From contig JAQBZO010000001.1 in the NCBI GenBank assembly GCA_027622195.1, positions 62,001 to 126,000 of the forward strand: a DNA stretch of 64,000 bases, read 5' to 3'. The translations under genes were made by a program, and so were the position numbers. The notes beneath the pieces were generated by a model that worked only from the letters and a program-made list of their open reading frames with translations, had not been told where the DNA came from and did no database searches. How positions within the stretch are numbered: the first letter of the stretch is position 1; every line of letters starts with the position of its first letter. This document shows, one piece after another, positions 17,131-27,200 of the stretch. Origin of the DNA: Planctomycetota bacterium (GTDB taxonomy: Bacteria; Planctomycetota; Phycisphaerae; Phycisphaerales; SM1A02).

Positions 17131-18233
17131 GACTTTCGCACTCTTTGCATCGGCAGCGAGTTGAGCGTGTCGATGAGTTGTCGAACGAGTCCGTAGTCCC
17201 GTCTTGTGTGCGCGAAGACGAGCCTTGCAAGTTCAGGGAATTCGCCACCTTCCGCCGCGAGTGGTTTGGACTGCGAAAAAGTGCCGCGTGCGAGAAGTCG
17301 GTCATAGCGAGACTTCAAGAGTTCGAGATCCTCAGGGCGGAGGGGTGCATGGAGGCGGATGACGAGTCGGTCACCGACATATCGGCTCGAGTGGTATCGA
17401 CGATAGAAACGAAGGATTCGCCGCGATGCATCAGCAGGACTCTTCGCTAACTCGAAGAGGGACGAATCCTCGGGGGAAATCCAATGTTCGTCGAGCAGTC
17501 GGCGACGCATCCAACGCACGGCGTCGCTCCACCAACCGCGACTTCGACCTTTCACTGATTCGCCTTCCACCAACAAGACAGGGACGATGGCTCCGCGTCC
17601 TGTTTGGATCAAGGTGAGGGCTTCGAAGAGTTCATCCATCGTGCCGAATCCGCCCGGAAATGCCGCGATTGCATCGGCGTGGCTGAGGAAGGCGACCTTG
17701 CGAGTGAAGAAGTAGCGGAATCGGATGGACTTGTGGTCGCCCGCAATCACATCGTTCTCGCGCGTCTCGAATGGAAGATGAATGACGAGTCCGAACGACT
17801 TGTCTCGTGCAGGTCCGACGAGTCCTGCGCGCATGATCCCTTCGCCGCCTCCGGTAATTGCCATCCATCCCGATGATGCCATCGCATGGCCGAATTCCAC
17901 CGCAGCGGTGTAATCAGCGTGATTCTCTGGAGTTCGTGCTGATCCAAAGATGGCGACCTTTCGCACACCTCGATAGCGATTGAAGACGAGGAACGCTTCT
18001 CGCACTTCGCGCATCGCGGTGCGGGTGAGGCGCATCTGGTGAAGTTCAGTCTTATCCGTGGTCGCACCAATGGCGACCTCCATCGCTTCAACGATGGCTC
18101 GCATATGAACGGGATCGACATCCTTGTTCCCCGCAGCAGAACGAACGGCCGCTTCGACGATCGCGAATTGATCGGCGCGCAGAGGAAGAGGAGTGTCTGG
18201 TCCGCGAGGACCTTTGGAAAACGAATCTTTCAT
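17127..18233 (-). CDS. LOG-family protein (TIGR00730-like fold)
   Basis: 368 residues. The Rossmann-like LOG/lysine-decarboxylase-like core is at about 95-240 with FGSART, the ITGGGEGIMRAG loop and the PGGFGTMDELFE motif that binds nucleotide phosphate in cytokinin-riboside phosphohydrolases. An N-terminal ~90-residue helical extension and a ~120-residue C-terminal extension make it longer than minimal LOG proteins (about 180-200). It resembles the larger LOG proteins (PpnN-like) in size class, though PpnN-specific domains cannot be confirmed. Likely cleaves a nucleoside monophosphate N-glycosidic bond. It starts 13 nt after the AsmA-like stop. Confidence 0.82.
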   Translation of the reverse strand: MKDSFSKGPRGPDTPLPLRADQFAIVEAAVRSAAGNKDVDPVHMRAIVEAMEVAIGATTDKTELHQMRLTRTAMREVREAFLVFNRYRGVRKVAIFGSARTPENHADYTAAVEFGHAMASSGWMAITGGGEGIMRAGLVGPARDKSFGLVIHLPFETRENDVIAGDHKSIRFRYFFTRKVAFLSHADAIAAFPGGFGTMDELFEALTLIQTGRGAIVPVLLVEGESVKGRSRGWWSDAVRWMRRRLLDEHWISPEDSSLFELAKSPADASRRILRFYRRYHSSRYVGDRLVIRLHAPLRPEDLELLKSRYDRLLARGTFSQSKPLAAEGGEFPELARLVFAHTRRDYGLVRQLIDTLNSLPMQRVRKS

Positions 18234-18246
18234 AATGTCGACTGAC

Positions 18247-21200
18247 TTACGATGCGACCTTCGATCTGTTTGTCGGCACGGGCAGTATCGTCGGAAGCGG
18301 GACGATGCGCACCTTTGAATTGGAGAGGGTTCCGCTCAATTCAAGTTGGACGAATGGGTCGGTGATGAATCCCAAAAGTGGTCCGAGAATCGGGATCTTG
18401 TATTGACCTCGCAGCCGCAACAGGATGATCCCAGAGTCGAGATTCAAAGTTCCAGTGCCGAGGAGGCTCACGCTGTTTGCCCCAAGTTCGAGCGAGTCGG
18501 TCTTGAGTTCATCTCCTTGGATGGAGAACGCGCCTTCGAGTGTGGTGAGGTGTTCAGGATGACCGAGGCGAGTGGGGGTCAGCAAGTTGGGCGGTGTCTC
18601 ACCGAAGTTGCCTCCCGTCAACGAAATGGTTCCCGATCCTGCGAGTGGTGTGTTCGGACGTCCTTGAAGTGCAACAGTTCCGTCAAAGATTCCAGGCGCG
18701 TTGCCGTGTACCCCCCATCCTGCGATGAGGTCAGCCCATGCGACGCGATGCCCATCCAGTTGAACATTCCAACCGCCGTCGGGGAGCACGATTGCGTTGG
18801 TCACGACAGTGCCGAGTCCGAGTGGAATGTCAGCTTCAATGCGAATGTCACTCTCGCCCATTCCCCTTCTGACGGATGCCGTTGCCCCAGCCGTCGTGGT
18901 GCCCATGATGCACACCGTGTCGGCTTCGATCGATGTGGACCAACCCTCCGCGGCGATGGCGACATTCACTTGACCGGCGATATGCGCGATGTCGATGCCA
19001 GCACGAAGACTGATGTCGGTGACTTCAAGAGGAATGTGAATCGTCGGTTCTCCATGATCGACAGAAACAGATGCGCCCTTCGATGAAACGCGTCCACTCG
19101 GTCTGAGATCCAACTGCTCGAGCGCGATTCGCGTGGAGTCTGGAAGGAGCGAAAGCAGCGCAGGGGATCCGTCTCCATCGAAATCAAAGTCAAGTGAGTA
19201 ATGATCGTTCGCTTGATCGCCGCTGAGTTGAGCGGTGAGCGTTCCCCCTTGGATCGGTGCGTGGAGTCCTGTGGATTGCAGCGCACCACCGGCCCAAACC
19301 ACTCGTGCATCATCGAAGTGGAGTGCCAATGGAGCGGGGAGTCGCGATCCAAAGGTGATCGAGTGGACTGTCGCCGTCGCGCTGAGCATGGATCCGTCGG
19401 CGTACTGAGCCGCGAGATCAAAATTGGTTGAGAGATCGAGCGAGTCAATCGTTGGAAGGAGTTCTCGTGCTCCCGCCAATGAGAGCAATGTGCGCCCGAC
19501 GCGAGAGGATGGAGAGAAGCGTGTGAGTCCAATATGCATGTCGAGACCGCGCGACCGGTCCATATTGAATTGTCCGTGCAGATTCACTTGGAGCGGCGTC
19601 TCATCCTCGAAAGCAGTCACATTCAAATGAAGATCGGTGAAGTTCACTTTGCCATCGTGTGCATCAATCGAGCCAGAGGTTCGACGAGCACGAATCTGTT
19701 CGCCTTCCAATGTGAACTCCACTGATGCAGGTTCGACACGGAACATCGCATCATTGCCGTGGATCGAGACTGATCCGCTCACGCGTCCAACAGGACGCGA
19801 CTGAGCCGACCACGATGAAAGCGTTTCATCGGGCCAGGTGGCGAGCACGCTCGGAATGAGCTGCGCGATCGAGAGGTCTGCGCCGTGCACTTCGAAATCT
19901 CGGTCTAGACCGTTCAGCACGCCAGCGGCGGTCACGGTGCCTCCGCACGAGTGACCGAGCGCGCGATCGAGCGTGACCGACGACTCGTTGATGATGACTC
20001 TTGCATCAAGATCATGAATCGCGATGCCTCGCGGCCAACCGAGGTCGGCGATCGAACTGCTCGCACTCTCTGGCACCATCGCTCCGTCGGCGATGGTGGC
20101 GATGATTTCATATTTCGGAGTGGATCCGAATGAGGTGACACTGCCTGAAATCGAGAGATCTCCGACGAGTCCGAGATCGGAGACGAGTGATCCTGTGGGG
20201 GGAGGAATCGCAGCGATCAGAAGGGCGTTGATCGGCTCATCGTCGATGGTGAAGTGAAAGGATGGAACGGCAAGAGGTCCACCCTCGGGTTGCGGCACAA
20301 GGGCCACGCTTCCCGAGAGTTGTCCGTGTCCACCCGCGAGGGTGTTGAAAACAATCGACTCTAGAAGTGAAATGCGATCGGGTGCGATTTTGACGACTCC
20401 TGACGAGGCGCGTAGAGGAATCGGAAATGCGGTCAGGAGCACATTCGCCTCAAGGATTCGCACGGTTCCATCGAGTGCGACAGGAACTTCCGCTCGTTCG
20501 GTGCGCGCAATGTGCAGAGAGAACGACGCGCGTCCGCCTGGCTCAAAGGTGCCTTGACGAAGACGCAAATCGGCCGCGGCCGCCTCGGCGGTGAGGGCGT
20601 TGATCTGCTCTGGTGTCGAAAGTGGATCCAGACAAGCCGCCTCGAGTGCGTCCATCGTCTTTTGAGCGCGCTCACTCAGCAGTGCCGCTTCCGACTCGAC
20701 CGAGATGAGTCCCTTCTTGGCGAGTGTTGCCGCCGAAGTGGAATCAAAAATCTGATCGAGCACCGGTCCAATGTTCTTTGCGATGGCTGCTCGCAGCGTG
20801 GTGTCGAGTGCGACATCGGCACACGAAATGGTGAGGTCAATTGCTGGAGGTCCATCGATGCCCAGAAGCGATCCGCGCAAAACCACATTGGATCCATGAG
20901 GACTCTTGCCCACAAGGTGCTCAATGGTGGCATCGAGTCCTGCGAATCGAACGACGGCCTCGAGGCCAGTCAATCGATACGGAAACTCTGGAATCGTCGC
21001 TGCGCCATCGCGAAAAATCAGTGTTGCCCGACTCTCGACAGAGGCCGATTCACCAGACGCAAGAATCGGTCCTCGAGAAAAAGTCGAGTCCAAGTCGAAT
21101 GCGAGCTCATCGATCTGCATGCGACGCATGAACTCGGCAGCGGCTCGAGGGAGCTCGATGCAAGAACCAGGTCCCGTGGATTGCAGGCGAAATCCCGTGG

Positions 21201-22371
21201 ATTGCAGGCGCAACGAGAATGGAGCGCGGTCCATAGCGAGGTCGACCCAACTCCTTCCGCCCTTCGTGTCCACTCCAGTCGGAGCAGGAATCGCACCGAG
21301 ATCGACTTCGAAAGATGCATGGAGAGGGAGTTCAACAGTCGAATCATTCGCATCGCCCGATGAGAGATGGCAATCAAGATCTTTGAGCGCGAGATGGGTT
21401 GGACTCACCACGAGATGAGCGTGCGCAATGTGAAGGTGTGGAAACTCACTTGCTGGAAGGATTGCGCCTCTACAAAGACGAACCCAATGGGTGGATTGAG
21501 CGAGCGCTGGAAGCGAGGCATCGCAGTCACGCAGTTGCAACGAAAATGTGGGAGGCTGTTGGGGAGCAACCACGAGTGAGGCTTGTGTGATCTCTCCTCG
21601 AGGCGACGCGGAATTTAAAAAAGCACGCGCACGCGCTGGGAAAAACGCCTCAAGACGGCGATCCCATGCCATGGGGTTCAGTTCAAGCGAGAGCGATCCC
21701 GTGGATCCGTCGAAGGCGCCAGTGACCTGAGCGCCGGTGAGTTCCATTTCGGCAGCAATGGTCCAGAACAGTGGTTTGGAGTGATCTCGAACCACGGTGA
21801 TGGACGCATCGCTTGTCTCCCGCATCACGAGTTCGTCGCCAACCTGTGTTGCGACTCGGCACTGCATCCCTCGGACAAACAAGTCGTCGACTGGAAGCGT
21901 CTTCGCCTGCGTGGTCGCCGCCCTTGGCGTGCGTTGTGTTTGAACAGTACGAAGGGATTGCAGGTTGATCTTCGATGAATCAGCGCCATCCTCAACGATG
22001 GTGAACTCGCCGTCCTGCAGAGTCAAGACGGCAACGCGAGGGTTCAGCATTAAGGTCGAGAGCCAATCGACATCGATCTTTACTGTGCCAACGCGCGCGA
22101 CTTCAGCACCAGGTCCCTTCCAAAGAGGAGCGTTGAATCGAACCTCCTTCGCGACGATCTCAAACCCCTCGAGGCGCAATCGACCGATTGAGACATCGGC
22201 TCCAACGGTGTTGCCGAGCGCCCAACCTGCAATGAGCCTTGGGGCGCGCCCATCGATCATGACTCCAACCAAAAGGACTACCCCGATCGCAAGAACGCGC
22301 AGTTTGATTCTCACCACACGCCGAATCCAACCCCTGAGGCGACGAATTGGCTGGGGTTCTCGATTCTGCAT
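18247..22371 (-). CDS. giant AsmA/TamB-like inner-membrane anchored protein
   Basis: 1374 residues from ATG 22371; upstream frame is discarded because it has no signal and runs into the divergent SDR gene's promoter. One N-terminal transmembrane helix (about residues 24-44, after a basic RRLRGWIRRVVR stretch) then a very long beta-rich periplasmic body. The end (about 1290-1360) has the AsmA-like C-terminal pattern: GSGTISLTGGNFGETPPNLLTPTRLG...LEGAFSIQGDELKTDSLELGANSVSLLGTGTLNLDSG...ILGPLLGFITDPFVQLELSGTLSNSKVRIVPL. Such bridge proteins are believed to conduct phospholipids to the outer membrane; pssA in the same operon fits that. A 21-bp tandem duplication occurs at 21172-21213. Confidence 0.82.
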   Translation of the reverse strand: MQNREPQPIRRLRGWIRRVVRIKLRVLAIGVVLLVGVMIDGRAPRLIAGWALGNTVGADVSIGRLRLEGFEIVAKEVRFNAPLWKGPGAEVARVGTVKIDVDWLSTLMLNPRVAVLTLQDGEFTIVEDGADSSKINLQSLRTVQTQRTPRAATTQAKTLPVDDLFVRGMQCRVATQVGDELVMRETSDASITVVRDHSKPLFWTIAAEMELTGAQVTGAFDGSTGSLSLELNPMAWDRRLEAFFPARARAFLNSASPRGEITQASLVVAPQQPPTFSLQLRDCDASLPALAQSTHWVRLCRGAILPASEFPHLHIAHAHLVVSPTHLALKDLDCHLSSGDANDSTVELPLHASFEVDLGAIPAPTGVDTKGGRSWVDLAMDRAPFSLRLQSTGFRLQSTGPGSCIELPRAAAEFMRRMQIDELAFDLDSTFSRGPILASGESASVESRATLIFRDGAATIPEFPYRLTGLEAVVRFAGLDATIEHLVGKSPHGSNVVLRGSLLGIDGPPAIDLTISCADVALDTTLRAAIAKNIGPVLDQIFDSTSAATLAKKGLISVESEAALLSERAQKTMDALEAACLDPLSTPEQINALTAEAAAADLRLRQGTFEPGGRASFSLHIARTERAEVPVALDGTVRILEANVLLTAFPIPLRASSGVVKIAPDRISLLESIVFNTLAGGHGQLSGSVALVPQPEGGPLAVPSFHFTIDDEPINALLIAAIPPPTGSLVSDLGLVGDLSISGSVTSFGSTPKYEIIATIADGAMVPESASSSIADLGWPRGIAIHDLDARVIINESSVTLDRALGHSCGGTVTAAGVLNGLDRDFEVHGADLSIAQLIPSVLATWPDETLSSWSAQSRPVGRVSGSVSIHGNDAMFRVEPASVEFTLEGEQIRARRTSGSIDAHDGKVNFTDLHLNVTAFEDETPLQVNLHGQFNMDRSRGLDMHIGLTRFSPSSRVGRTLLSLAGARELLPTIDSLDLSTNFDLAAQYADGSMLSATATVHSITFGSRLPAPLALHFDDARVVWAGGALQSTGLHAPIQGGTLTAQLSGDQANDHYSLDFDFDGDGSPALLSLLPDSTRIALEQLDLRPSGRVSSKGASVSVDHGEPTIHIPLEVTDISLRAGIDIAHIAGQVNVAIAAEGWSTSIEADTVCIMGTTTAGATASVRRGMGESDIRIEADIPLGLGTVVTNAIVLPDGGWNVQLDGHRVAWADLIAGWGVHGNAPGIFDGTVALQGRPNTPLAGSGTISLTGGNFGETPPNLLTPTRLGHPEHLTTLEGAFSIQGDELKTDSLELGANSVSLLGTGTLNLDSGIILLRLRGQYKIPILGPLLGFITDPFVQLELSGTLSNSKVRIVPLPTILPVPTNRSKVAS
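21172..21213 (-). repeat. 21-bp tandem duplication inside AsmA-like gene
   Basis: Two copies of a 21-nt unit (differing in one of the last bases) encode RLQSTGF-RLQSTGP in the giant AsmA-like protein; it keeps the frame and looks recent. Confidence 0.85.
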
Positions 22372-22439
22372 AGCCAAGTAATGCGATGTTAGTCGTGAAG
22401 CGTCGGGTGGCGGTCCGTGCAGCCATCGAGATGCCACCC

Positions 22440-22445
22440 TATCGT
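22440..22445 (+). promoter_or_regulatory. -10 box TATCGT of SDR gene (leaderless)
   Basis: TATCGT ends 7 nt before ATG 22453. Confidence 0.5.
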
Positions 22446-22452
22446 TGTGGAT

Positions 22453-23223
22453 ATGCCGCCGAATGCAATCCGCCCTGTACGAACGCATGCACTCGTGACA
22501 GGTGGTGCCGTACGCGTCGGACGCGCGATTGCACTCTCGTTCGCTCGAGCCCACTGCGATGTGACATTGACTTATCGCCGCTCAGCAGTGGAGGCGCGCG
22601 CTCTCTCACTCGAAATCAGAGCACTCGGCGTTCAATGCAATCTCATTCGTGCGGACTTCAAGGATGCCGCGGCTGCGGTGGCGGCGATTGCCAAAGAACT
22701 CGGACGCGCTCCGCTCGACATTCTTGTTCATAATGCTGCGGACTATCGCCACGATCCACGAAGCGGTGCATCGGCGAGGACGCAGAGTCTTCATTTCAAC
22801 GAGCACATGGAAGTGAACGCGCTCGCTCCACTCCTCTTGACACGGTCACTCGCGAATCGACTGGCGAAGAGTCGAAACGCTGGAGGAGGCGCAGTCGTGT
22901 GTATCGGTGATATTCACGCGATGGGAAGGTCGCGCGCGGGATGGGCTTCGTACCTCGCCTCGAAGGGGGCACTCTTGCAAATCATGGAATCGCTCGCGCT
23001 CGAACTGGCTCCACAGGTGCGCGTCAACATGGTTGCGCCGGGAGTTGTTGCATGGCCGGATTCTGAATCGGCTGCGCAGAGAGTGAAATACCTTCAGCGC
23101 GTTCCACTCGGTCGCGCGGGCACGGTCGAAGATGCAGCAGAAGCCGTCCGGTGGCTCGCGATGGATGCCCACTACACCACTGGAGCAACGCTACGGGTTG
23201 ACGGTGGTCGATGGTTGCGGTGA
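22453..23223 (+). CDS. SDR oxidoreductase, pteridine-reductase-like
   Basis: 256 residues from ATG 22453. NAD(P)-binding loop TGGAVRVGRAIA with an arginine, as in PTR1/FolM-type reductases that use NADPH; a NAAD-like motif (HNAADYRHD) follows. The catalytic region reads CIGDIHAMGRSRAGWASYLASKGAL: Asp replaces the usual Ser, with Tyr and Lys in YxxxK, exactly the Asp-Tyr-Lys triad of pteridine reductases. C-terminal P-G loop VAPGVVAWP. It probably reduces dihydropterins/dihydrofolate. The 3' end overlaps the convergent TPR lipoprotein gene by 33 bp. Confidence 0.82.
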   Translation: MPPNAIRPVRTHALVTGGAVRVGRAIALSFARAHCDVTLTYRRSAVEARALSLEIRALGVQCNLIRADFKDAAAAVAAIAKELGRAPLDILVHNAADYRHDPRSGASARTQSLHFNEHMEVNALAPLLLTRSLANRLAKSRNAGGGAVVCIGDIHAMGRSRAGWASYLASKGALLQIMESLALELAPQVRVNMVAPGVVAWPDSESAAQRVKYLQRVPLGRAGTVEDAAEAVRWLAMDAHYTTGATLRVDGGRWLR

Positions 23224-24249
23224 TGGTGACGGTGTTGGCGATGTGCTGCCTCGACCGATTTCAACCACCTTGTGCCTGAGGATTTCTTCTTGCGCTGGAG
23301 TGAATCCGCCTGCGCGGACTCGATTCACCCAGAAGATTGCACGATCGATCATGCCCGAATGAGCACAGGCGAGTGCGGTCGCTTCGAGGAGTGCGCCATC
23401 GGTTGGATGTTCGACAGCAGAGCGCTCGAGTGCATCGGCTGCTTCGGCGTGCCGCCCGAGCATCGTGAGTGACGCACCAAGTTCCATCGCGGCAGCGGGG
23501 TCTGTGCGCGCGATGGCATCCATCGCGAAGAGGAGTCGCACCGCACGATCAGGTTGTTGGGCAAGGCGAACGATGCGCGCTTCCATGATGCGCACCACTC
23601 CATCATTGGGGGCAATCTCGCGTGCTCGACTCGCCGTCGAAATGGCGAGATCCATTTGCCCTGTGCGCGCGTACGCCTCAGCGAGTGCAGCGAGACACAT
23701 CGCATTTGATGGGGCGATGGCGACCGATCGAGCGAGTGGAGCAATCGCCTGCATTGGCAATGCACTGCGGCTGAGCGCGAGCCCTTCATAGAGTGGATAC
23801 GACGGCGACAACGGATCAATCTCACCAGCGCGTCGATACCACTCGATCGCGGTGGGCGTGCGTCCGAGCAAGTCGGCGACGACTCCCGCGGCGTGCGCCA
23901 GACCAGCGTGATGGGGCGTCAACCGCGCTGCTGTTTCGTAGGCGACGAGCGCTTCTTCCTGTGACGCGCGGGCTGTTGGACCTCCAACCGAAGTCGCGCG
24001 AGCAAGAAGGGCTCGCCCGAGCGTCTCTTGCAGAATCGGATCTTCTGGGGCGATGAGAACGAGTTTGCGCGCGATGGTGACTGCAGCGTCGGTGTGTCCG
24101 GCAGTCAGACTCTGATCAATCGCGCGGAGTGCCGCAGAAACCTCGGCGGAGTTGGTTTGTGGGGTCGATTCCGAACCCTGCTCTTCGCATCCAACGAGCA
24201 ACATCCATGAGACAGAAAGCAAAAGAAGTGTGCCGTATAATCGCCGCAT
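23191..24249 (-). CDS. TPR-repeat lipoprotein
   Basis: 352 residues with a lipoprotein signal (LLVGC, Cys21). About seven tetratricopeptide-like repeats run from residue 36 to 320 (e.g. AAVTIARKLVLIAPEDPILQETLGRALLA; TAIEWYRRAGEIDPLSPSYPLYEGLALS; LAISTASRAREIAPNDGVVRIMEARI). The tail is Ser/Pro/Thr-rich. A periplasmic-side scaffold is likely. Its ATG (24247-24249) is one base from the divergent valS ATG (24251), so its upstream signals lie inside valS; GAGG sits 6 nt before the start. Confidence 0.82.
   Translation of the reverse strand: MRRLYGTLLLLSVSWMLLVGCEEQGSESTPQTNSAEVSAALRAIDQSLTAGHTDAAVTIARKLVLIAPEDPILQETLGRALLARATSVGGPTARASQEEALVAYETAARLTPHHAGLAHAAGVVADLLGRTPTAIEWYRRAGEIDPLSPSYPLYEGLALSRSALPMQAIAPLARSVAIAPSNAMCLAALAEAYARTGQMDLAISTASRAREIAPNDGVVRIMEARIVRLAQQPDRAVRLLFAMDAIARTDPAAAMELGASLTMLGRHAEAADALERSAVEHPTDGALLEATALACAHSGMIDRAIFWVNRVRAGGFTPAQEEILRHKVVEIGRGSTSPTPSPSPQPSTTVNP
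24236..24241 (+). promoter_or_regulatory. -10 box TATAAT of valS
   Basis: A perfect TATAAT inside the divergent lipoprotein's first codons, 9 nt before the valS ATG; the predicted start lies 0-3 nt before the ATG. Confidence 0.55.
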
Positions 24250-24250
24250 T

Positions 24251-27200
24251 ATGCCTCAGTCTGTGCCCGCTCCAGTGGCTGTTGAATCCAAAGCGCTGGC
24301 AAAATCTTACATTCCAAGCGACCACGAGGCAGGGGTCTCACAGCGGTGGGTTGATGCACGCGCTTTTCACGCCGAGCCGGGAACAGGACGCGCTCCCTAT
24401 TGCGTCATGATTCCGCCGCCGAATGTGACGGCTGCTCTGCATCTTGGACATGCACTCAATAACACACTCCAAGATGTGCTCGTGCGAATCCACCGGATGA
24501 AAGGGTTTGAGACACTGTGGATGCCAGGCACCGATCATGCGGGCATTGCGACGCAATCCGTGGTCGAAAAGAGGTTGCTCCAGCAGGGACAACGCCGAAC
24601 CGATTTCACGCGCGACGCATTCATCTCCAAGGTGCAGGAGTGGAAGGATGAATACGAAGCGGTCATTCTTTCTCAACTCAAAGTGATGGGCGCATCATGC
24701 GATTTCGATCGCACTCGTTTTACGATGGATCCTGTTTGCGCTCGCGCCGTTCGCGAAGCATTCTTCAGACTGTTTTCGGATGGACTCATCGAACGCGGAA
24801 AGCGCCTCGTGAACTGGGATCCCGTCAGCCAGACGGCACTCGCTGATGACGAGGTCGAGATGGAAGAGGTGGATGGTCACTTCTGGTATTTGCGGTACCC
24901 ACTCGAAGATGGAACAGGACATGTCACCGTGGCGACGACTCGTCCAGAGACGATGCTCGGTGACACTGCCGTTGCGATGAATCCTCGGGATCCGCGCGCT
25001 GCAGCTCTTCGTGGAAAGCGCGTTCGACTTCCAATCGTGGGGCGCATCATTCCAATCATCGAAGATGATGCTGTGGTTCTCAGTGTCGACATGGGCGGAG
25101 ATCCTGCGGATCCAAAATCCGCGATGTCATCGGGATTCTTGAAGGTGACACCCGCGCACGATCAAAACGACTGGGAGATTGGACTTCGGCACAAACTCCC
25201 TGCGATCAATGTCATGGGTCCAGACGGATCCATCAGCGACCATCACGGTTGGACGGATCTCTCGGAAGAAGCACGCTCTCTCGTCGGACTCACACGCGAA
25301 TTGGCGCGCGAGAAGATCGTGGCGTGGTTTCGCGACCACGGACTGCTCGAGCAAGCGAAGCCGTACCGCCACGCCGTTGGCCACAGTTACCGCAGTCATG
25401 TTCCCGTCGAGCCGTACCTTTCAGATCAGTGGTATGTGCGCGTGACGGATGATCGACTGCGCGGGAGTGCGTTGAGAGCGATGGCCGCCGATCAACGAAC
25501 GAGCACTTCGTCGTCGTCGGAGTCGAATCAACCCGTTGCTCTGGGCGATGGTGAACTTCGGTTCTTCCCAGCGCGCTACGCAAAGACGTTTCAATTGTGG
25601 CACGAGGGGATTCGCGACTGGTGTATTTCGAGGCAATTGTGGTGGGGACATCGCATCCCAGTCTGGTCGAAGCGGATCACTCCGTCCCACGCGACATGGA
25701 GCGAAGAGTTCGCTGCACAACAACTCACTTCGTTGAAAGACGGAATCGTGATCCGAATCGTGCGCGTCGACGATGGAAAGTCGGTGGACCCCAAGAGCGC
25801 GATCTCAACGACAAAGGAGTACGACCTCTTCGCCTGTTTGCACTCGGACGATCTCGCGCCCTCCATTGAAGCACTCGGATTCGGGCAGGATCCAGATGTT
25901 CTTGACACGTGGTTCTCGAGCGCGTTGTGGCCACTCTCGACCCTCGGTTGGCCCGACGACCGCGCAGCAGGAATGGCTGGAATGGTCGAAGCATTCAATC
26001 CAACCTCGGTCCTTTCCACCGCGCGTGAGATCATCACTCTTTGGGTGAGCCGAATGGTGATGTTCAATCGGTACTTGAATCATGGCAAGCTGCCATTTCG
26101 TGAAGTCTTCATTCACAGTGTCGTGCAGGATGGCTTCGGACAGAAGATGTCGAAGTCACTCGGCAATGGAGTCGATCCGCGCGACATCATCCACACGCAC
26201 GGCACCGATGCGATGCGCTTTGTGATGGTGCAGATGAGTACGACGACTCAGGATGTGCGTCTTCCTGTCGATGTGCTCTGCCCCTTCTCGGGTGAAGCGT
26301 TTACGCCCAAGACCATCGTGACTCCTGCGGGTTACACCGTGGCTGCTCCCATCCAACAATCGCCGAAGAATCCTGCCGCCCGCATGGTGTCGGCGTATGG
26401 AGCGGCGAGCGGAGAGGCAACGGCCACACCAGAAATGCCACTCGCGCGCAACACGAGCGCTCGCTTCGACATTGGTCGGAACTTCTCGAACAAGTTATGG
26501 AACGCAACGCGTTTCGCACTCTCAAGTGTGACCTCCGATGCGTTGGCGGTGCCGTTGGACATGAAGCCAACATGCATCGCGGACCGATGGATTCTCAGCC
26601 GTCTTGAGGCAACAGCACAGCGCATCGAGTCGTCCACCGCACAGTACTCGTTCAATGAGTATGCCGAGGCAATGTATGACTTTGTGTGGAGAGACTTCTG
26701 CGATTGGTATCTCGAAGCGATCAAGCCCACGGTGAAGTCTGATCCCATGCAGCAACGGGTCCTGCTCACGGTGCTCAATGCAACGATGCGACTCGTGCAT
26801 CCTGTCATGCCATTCGTCACCGAGGCATTGTGGCCCGCTGTGCAGCAGGCTGGACGGGCAGGAGTCGCAGGAATCATCCTTCCACCCTCTGAACTGCTCT
26901 GCCAAGCGGCGTGGCCAACACCTTGTGGAGTTCACAACGCCGAAGTGGAGTCGATTGTCGAGAGAGTGCAGTCACTCGTGCTCGCCATTCGCAATCTTCG
27001 CGGTGAACTAAGAGTCGAGCCAAAGCGTCGTATCACGATGATCCCATCGACGAACACGGCCGCGCTCATCGTCTCTGGTCAGGGAATGGTCGAGGCGCTC
27101 GCTGGAATCGGCGAATTGTCTGCTCCGCTGACGGCTCGTCCCGCGGGATCGATCGTCTTCGCCTTCGAAGGAGATGAACAGGCGCTCGCCAATCTGTTGG

